Origin: Bacillota bacterium | GTDB taxonomy: Bacteria > Bacillota > UBA4882 > UBA8346 | DNA: 64,000 nt | NCBI GenBank assembly: GCA_023410535.1 | Contig: JAEYPR010000020.1 | Coordinates: 62,001-126,000, forward strand | Reading direction: 5' to 3' | Shown: positions 59,856 through 64,000 of the stretch, piece by piece | Numbering within the stretch: the stretch's first letter is position 1 | How the letters are laid out: each line of letters starts with the position of its first letter | Position numbers and translations under genes: made by a program | The notes under the pieces: model-generated | Told to the model about the DNA's origin: nothing | Databases searched by the model: none | What the model saw: only the letters and a program-made list of their open reading frames with translations

Positions 59856-60785
59856 CTATTGGAGCGAAGCTCCGTACTCCCGGGCCCGCTTTACAATCCA
59901 ATCCACCACCAAAGCTTCCCCCTCGGGGAGCAGCGCTTGGTTGTCGAACACCAGTTTTCCGGCGTCAATCCGCCGCTGCAACGCATCCCGGAGAGCCGGA
60001 TCGCGGCGACTGCCCCGTTGGTACAGGTCTTGAGCGCTCAGACCAAGATAGATCCCAACCACCAGTACCCGCGGTTTGACGGCAGCCATTTTTTCAATGG
60101 CCGGAACTCCCGTCTTCACAAAAGACTGGCCCACCTGAACATAAGCGTAGCTCCAATCGGCGATGCCCGTCTGACGGGTTACCCGCTCCGCCACGGTTTT
60201 GACCAAGTCGTCCCAAAGCGGCTGGAACGGCCCGGAACCGTGACACAAATAGACGATCCCTTCTTGCGCGCTACTACGGCTCAATCCGGCCACCTGGCGC
60301 GCCAGCACTTCCGGAAGCAAATCGCCGTACATCAGTGGCGGACCCAGCGTAATCGGGGTCCGCGAACGGACCAAGGCAATTTGTTCACGCCGCAATTGTT
60401 CCACTGTCCGTTGGTCGCGATACAATCCCAACACGGTTGGGACATCATACAATAAATGCTCCGACGGAGTCAAAAAAAGCGGCACGGCATAAATCTCCGC
60501 GACCCCCGCCTGTTCCAGTTGGCGCACACCGGTCGCGAGCGACGGCTCGCTCTCCAGGAACCCAACCGTAACCCGGGTAAATCCGCCGGTGTCCGTTTGC
60601 GCCATTTTTCGCCGCAATTGCTCGCCGATCCGGTTCACCTGCTCATTCCAGCCCGGATCCGAGGAACCGTGCGCCACCAGCAACAGGCCCCGCTCCGGCG
60701 CGGCGGCCGCCCAACCAAGCGGTTGGACCAAAATAACCATCAATAGCCACACGATAACCCATGCGCCATTCTTCATCGTTTTCAT
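59856..60785 (-). CDS. Exported sirohydrochlorin cobaltochelatase-like protein (CbiX/CbiK)
   Basis: 309 residues. A cleavable signal peptide (GAWVIVWLLMVILVQPLGWA, cleavage after AAA) directs it out of the cytosol. Two chelatase half-domains follow: RGLLLVAHGSSDPGWNEQVN, GFLESEP, VPLFLTPSEHLLYDVP, then GIVYLCHGSGPFQPLWDDL and VVGIYLGLSAQDLYQRG. The metal-site histidines lie in AHGSS, SEHLL and CHGSG. Related exported CbiK forms have been linked to tetrapyrrole or iron handling. Located between the nitrogenase-like pair and exbBD. Confidence 0.85.
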   Translation of the reverse strand: MKTMKNGAWVIVWLLMVILVQPLGWAAAAPERGLLLVAHGSSDPGWNEQVNRIGEQLRRKMAQTDTGGFTRVTVGFLESEPSLATGVRQLEQAGVAEIYAVPLFLTPSEHLLYDVPTVLGLYRDQRTVEQLRREQIALVRSRTPITLGPPLMYGDLLPEVLARQVAGLSRSSAQEGIVYLCHGSGPFQPLWDDLVKTVAERVTRQTGIADWSYAYVQVGQSFVKTGVPAIEKMAAVKPRVLVVGIYLGLSAQDLYQRGSRRDPALRDALQRRIDAGKLVFDNQALLPEGEALVVDWIVKRAREYGASLQ

Positions 60786-60815
60786 CGTCTTCTCCTTGAA
60801 ATCAATATTAGCGAT

Positions 60816-62105
60816 TCAGCGCTGAACCGCTCCTGAACCTCGGGCCGGTAACCCGCTGCCGCGAACATGGATTTCGTTCAGCAATCGTTCGATCAGGTAA
60901 GTCACGCCCCGGAATCCGACCCACGGCGTATGCTCATACAATAAGATCCGGTCCAAATTGGGGTTGGACACCTGAATTTTGATAGCGTTCGCGGCGACCC
61001 GCGTTATCAGCATCCCGTCACCCAAGACCAGCTGTGGCCTGGTTTCCTTCAACAATGTGTCAACCGCCGTCTCTTGATCGACCGCAATCAACCGTTCCCG
61101 CAACGCTTGGGAAAGGCCGTGCCGATCCGCCGCACCCAACTGGTGATTAACAATCAAGACCGTTAGTTCCAAGCCCAATTCCTCGACCAGAAACGGCGCG
61201 AACTCTGTCAAGAAATCATAGGCTCCCGCCAGCACGGTCTGCAGCTTCCGATAGGGGAAAAGCGCCATGTGCTGACGAAACAATTGCGGCTGCAAAACCG
61301 CGGTCTCCTCCGCCAGATATCCGGTGTCCGGTTTTCGGCCCAATATGGCGCCGACCTTCTCCAGCCAAGCCACGGTGCCCTTGAGTCCGTACGGACAACC
61401 CACTACATAATGCTGCCCATAGCGTTCCTGTAAGACTTTCGCCGCTGCCAGTCCTTCGGAACGAAGCACCAGGTTGAATTCGGCCGCGGCGGCGGTTTCG
61501 ATCGCCGGCAACGCCGTACCGGCGGTGAAAACGGTCCCCAGCCGGTAGCCGAACGCCCGCTCCATCAAGCGTTCCAATTCCCGCAAATCGGCGGCGAAAT
61601 TATACATATCAATGGTGCAGCCGATAATATTGTAAGTCCGCGCTTCCTTGCGCAAGGGCGGTTTCACCGCTTCCTCGGCCAAAATCCGCAATCCCTCGCG
61701 AATGCCCACCGGATAATCCCCTTGAAACCCGCCGCTCTCAAAGGCAATTAACCGCGCGGCTATTTCCGGTTGCAGCTCGTGGCAAACTCCTTTTAGATCA
61801 ATGCCGGTAACCGCTACCAGCGAAGAGCCAACCACGCAAATGACGGAGGGACGGTACATTTGATCCACTTCCCGGATGGTCGTCTCCAGACGGCTCGTGT
61901 CGCCCATCACTACTTCGGACTCGTCCATATCAGTCGTATAAAGGCCGGCGCGCAACTCGGCGTTCATCCGCATCAAACTTTCCATGGCGTAATGCGTCGT
62001 GCCGGCCGGACCGTATTCCACGATACAGATATCCTTGATCGAACCCAACGTCCATAACAGCCCCATGCGATCCGAGGGAACCGGTAAATATTTATACAGC
62101 CGCAT
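60816..62105 (-). CDS. Nitrogenase component-1-like protein, NifK/BchB-like subunit
   Basis: 429 residues of the NifD/K-NifE/N-BchN/B superfamily. The P-loop-like cysteine sites are altered: the position of the second P-cluster Cys is T36 (EYGPAGTTHYA, where NifK has HGxxGC and BchB has HAPxGD) and the third is S95 (CVVGSSLVAVTGIDL, normally STCxxExIGDD). C27 is the nearest remaining cysteine. Later motifs GCPYGLKGTVAWL and LVLGDGMLITRVA fit the family's second and third Rossmann domains. Start ATG 62105 overlaps its partner by 14 bases. Confidence 0.85.
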   Translation of the reverse strand: MRLYKYLPVPSDRMGLLWTLGSIKDICIVEYGPAGTTHYAMESLMRMNAELRAGLYTTDMDESEVVMGDTSRLETTIREVDQMYRPSVICVVGSSLVAVTGIDLKGVCHELQPEIAARLIAFESGGFQGDYPVGIREGLRILAEEAVKPPLRKEARTYNIIGCTIDMYNFAADLRELERLMERAFGYRLGTVFTAGTALPAIETAAAAEFNLVLRSEGLAAAKVLQERYGQHYVVGCPYGLKGTVAWLEKVGAILGRKPDTGYLAEETAVLQPQLFRQHMALFPYRKLQTVLAGAYDFLTEFAPFLVEELGLELTVLIVNHQLGAADRHGLSQALRERLIAVDQETAVDTLLKETRPQLVLGDGMLITRVAANAIKIQVSNPNLDRILLYEHTPWVGFRGVTYLIERLLNEIHVRGSGLPARGSGAVQR

Positions 62106-63408
62106 GCCGTTGTTCCTTTCCGCTAGCCGTCGGTTTCAGCGCCGACTCACCGATTATTCGCATCAAGTCCGTAGTGACCTCAAACCCGATTTTCGCAGCT
62201 ACCCGGTCGAACAGCACCTGACGGATGCCACACTGCGCCAAGCGTTCCGGGCTTTCATGCCCGATATAAAAATCGGGATGAAGTTGGCTGTAGATCGTCC
62301 GTAGCGGAGCGATATTGGCCACCCGGGTGACATAAGGATCAAATCCCGCCGCCAGCAACGCCGCGCAATCCGCCGCATCGCCCGGATACAATTCACGGGT
62401 TTGAATTAACAGCGGCCTCATTCTCAATCGGGCCAGGAAACCCGCCAACTCAAACGGAGGCAATGGTGAATTGCCGTAAATAAACCTTTTGCCCGTGAGT
62501 TTCGCGCCGTATTCGCCAATGGCTTCAGCCACTTCCTGCCGACCCCGTTCAATCTCTTCCTCCAACTCAATCCCCAAGGCCGAGGCGATAGCGCGGTAGG
62601 AGGCGGCAATCCGTTCCGGGTCCACATAGCGTTGAAACAGTATGTAATCCTGATCGAAACGCTCCTTCATCTGCCGGGCCAGGGGCAACCCGGTATGGTC
62701 GGTAACGATATTTAACGCGGCGGCCGGCGCTTGGCGGATGGTTTGAATCGTAGCGGAACAGGGAAGTGTCAAATGAACTGCAATCCCATGGCGCCGCAAA
62801 TTCTTCACTAGTTCGGTCTCATCCAGACTCTGATAGCGTTGTCCCAGCAAATTGACGGTGTTTTTCCGAAGCGGCTGAGCTTCCATCAACCCGGCCAATG
62901 CTTCCAAAGCCCGTTCAATTCCGGGGATATGATTTTTACAGCTGAAATGCTCGGTCTTGACCAGCAGCAATTTGGCGCGGATTTTCGCCTGACAGAGCTG
63001 TAACGCGCCTTCCAAATCCTCGCCAGTCAATTCCGGGATACAAGTGGAGACCACCATGATGGCTGCGGGCGCAGATTCGCCATCAATCTTCAACAACGCT
63101 TGCTCCAATTCGTCCCGGCAGCCGAAGATCACATCGTGTTGATTCAAGCAGGCCGAAAAAAACTGGTCCGTATTGACCGCGTCGCCGCTCCGCGCGCGCA
63201 TCAGCACAAAATTTTTGGTATAATAGGCGCACTCCTCGGTTCCCAGGACCAAAACGGCCAGACCCTCGAGATTCCAAGTCGTCAACGCCACTCCGAACAA
63301 AGGACAGTGCGTTCCGGGAAATTGCGCGTTTGACAGCGGCAGAATATCCCGCGTCGTTTTAATCGCCGATAAACGGTTGAGCTTTTCTACACTGTACGGC
63401 GTCTCCAA
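62092..63408 (-). CDS. Nitrogenase component-1-like protein, NifD/BchN-like subunit
   Basis: 438 residues, TTG start after AGGGG. It keeps the three cluster cysteines: C35 (HCPLFGVA), C60 (GTEECAYYTKNF) and C123 (VVSTCIPELTGED), with spacings 25 and 63 as in BchN and NifD. FeMo-cofactor ligands are not evident, so it is a nitrogenase-like reductase, not a nitrogenase. It should pair with the product of the next gene and receive electrons from a NifH/BchL-type protein, which is not in the window. Confidence 0.87.
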   Translation of the reverse strand: METPYSVEKLNRLSAIKTTRDILPLSNAQFPGTHCPLFGVALTTWNLEGLAVLVLGTEECAYYTKNFVLMRARSGDAVNTDQFFSACLNQHDVIFGCRDELEQALLKIDGESAPAAIMVVSTCIPELTGEDLEGALQLCQAKIRAKLLLVKTEHFSCKNHIPGIERALEALAGLMEAQPLRKNTVNLLGQRYQSLDETELVKNLRRHGIAVHLTLPCSATIQTIRQAPAAALNIVTDHTGLPLARQMKERFDQDYILFQRYVDPERIAASYRAIASALGIELEEEIERGRQEVAEAIGEYGAKLTGKRFIYGNSPLPPFELAGFLARLRMRPLLIQTRELYPGDAADCAALLAAGFDPYVTRVANIAPLRTIYSQLHPDFYIGHESPERLAQCGIRQVLFDRVAAKIGFEVTTDLMRIIGESALKPTASGKEQRHAAV

Positions 63409-63423
63409 TGATTCACCCCTATC

Positions 63424-64000
63424 TCAAATCGGAGCGGAAGCGGCCAAACTCAACGGCACTACCACCGGTTTTTCAGACGCGCCATGACGCAGGATCGCCG
63501 CTTCCACTTGATAGACTTCTTTTAATAACGCTTCAGTGATCACGGTTTCAGGATGCCCTTCGGCAATTTTCCGACCGTGCCGCAGCACGACTACGTGGTC
63601 GCTATATTGAATCGCCTGATTGAGATCATGCAACACCATTACAATCGTCAGCTTCAATTCCCGGTTGAGCCGCCGCAACAGTTCCATAACCTCCAGTTGA
63701 TGGCTGATATCCAGAAACGTTGTTGGTTCGTCCAACAATAACACCGTCGGTTGCTGCGCCAAAGCCATCGCAATCCAAGCCCGTTGCCGTTCTCCGCCGG
63801 AAAGCCGTTGCAAAGGTCGCTCCGCTAAATCTACTAATTTAGTCTGCGCTAGCGCCCATTGCGTGACCTGTTCCGACTGCGTATCGTTCCAGGCATACCA
63901 CGGTTGATGCGGCGCGCGGCCATAAGCAATCAATTCCCGTACCGTTAGATCGGATAGGCTGACCGGGTCCTGCGTGAGAATACACAATTGTTTGGCCACT
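63424..64000 (-). CDS. Fec/Btu-type ABC transporter ATPase, C-terminal part (cut by window end)
   Basis: 192 residues of an iron-complex/cobalamin-type importer ATPase (FecE, FhuC, BtuD, HmuV). The Q-loop region LCILTQDPVSLSDLTVRELI, signature LSGGERQRAWIAMALAQ, Walker B VLLLDEPTTFLD and H-loop VMVLHDLNQAIQYSD are present; Walker A is beyond 64000. It is 15 bases upstream of the NifD-like gene, so it belongs to the same operon; FecCD-type permease and binding-protein genes are expected just outside. Confidence 0.93.
   Translation of the reverse strand, partial: VAKQLCILTQDPVSLSDLTVRELIAYGRAPHQPWYAWNDTQSEQVTQWALAQTKLVDLAERPLQRLSGGERQRAWIAMALAQQPTVLLLDEPTTFLDISHQLEVMELLRRLNRELKLTIVMVLHDLNQAIQYSDHVVVLRHGRKIAEGHPETVITEALLKEVYQVEAAILRHGASEKPVVVPLSLAASAPI

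Noticed and set aside
60816..63408. True nitrogenase (nifDK)
   Set aside because: Two of three P-cluster cysteines are missing in one subunit, FeMo-cofactor ligands are not evident, and no nifH, nifE, nifN or nifB is nearby.

Overview
The window reads as part of the chromosome of an anaerobic, mid-GC Bacillota (Firmicute). Shine-Dalgarno sites are strong (AGGAGG type), TTG and GTG starts are common, and hybrid-cluster protein, rubrerythrin and a DinR-type LexA box are present. An ExbB/ExbD pair and an exported chelatase at the right end point to a diderm member of the phylum; that placement is inference, because no rRNA or marker gene lies here. I saw no tRNA, rRNA, CRISPR array, insertion sequence or prophage. 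Most genes are on the minus strand.

Layout. 1-2.4 kb: start of a glutamine-synthetase-like gene, a 48-codon small ORF, hisG and hisE. 2.7-9.2 kb: a lone starch-binding-type module, a MocR regulator divergent from a PHP phosphoesterase and an MFS transporter, a frameshifted aminoglycoside adenylyltransferase-like gene with a doubtful neighbour, a hairpin repeat patch, and a PhzF-like gene. 9.3-17.1 kb: a Crp/Fnr regulator divergent from hcp with a perfect 16-bp palindrome placed for class II activation, a 13-repeat WG protein, a LysR/EamA pair, and a hybrid kinase whose PAS has the CX2C-X11-CX2C pattern of oxygen-sensing Fe-S PAS domains. 17.4-26.5 kb: a six-gene hydroxy-acid/sugar-acid catabolic operon (IlvD/Edd dehydratase, DapA-type aldolase, Fe-ADH, LarA-like racemase, glycerate kinase, Gfo/Idh/MocA oxidoreductase) divergent from a LysR gene. 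26.7-30.1 kb: a second, 1110-residue hybrid kinase. 30.1-35.2 kb: an L-rhamnose operon (aldolase, isomerase, sensory-rhodopsin-transducer-family protein, kinase) divergent from an AraC regulator. 35.3-51.7 kb: MCP, NUDIX, APC permease, SprT-like protein, rubrerythrin, an alpha-toroid protein, HD protein, subtilisin lipoprotein, DinB, nitroreductase, a PPOX-type protein under a LexA box, a NifX-like protein, lysA with a TrmB regulator, and an AKR-fold protein. 51.8-57.6 kb: a complete Liv-type ABC importer with an IclR regulator; three copies of one composite operator tie them together. 57.7-58.9 kb: a lytic transglycosylase, then ten 21-bp direct repeats carrying DnaA boxes. 59-64 kb: ExbD, ExbB, an exported CbiX/CbiK-type chelatase, two nitrogenase-component-1-like subunits and a Fec/Btu-type ABC ATPase cut by the window end.

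The most notable items are (1) the 59-64 kb operon, which I read as an undescribed import-and-reduction system for a metal complex or tetrapyrrole; (2) the iteron-like 21-bp array and its short inverted relative 20 kb away; and (3) a shared operator architecture (TNACA-N6-TNACA, in both distal copies preceded by TGTCA-N18) upstream of both the glutamine-synthetase-like gene and the APC permease, which suggests co-regulated uptake and gamma-glutamylation of an amine or amino acid. All functional calls come from reading the translated sequence and remembered family motifs; no searches were run.
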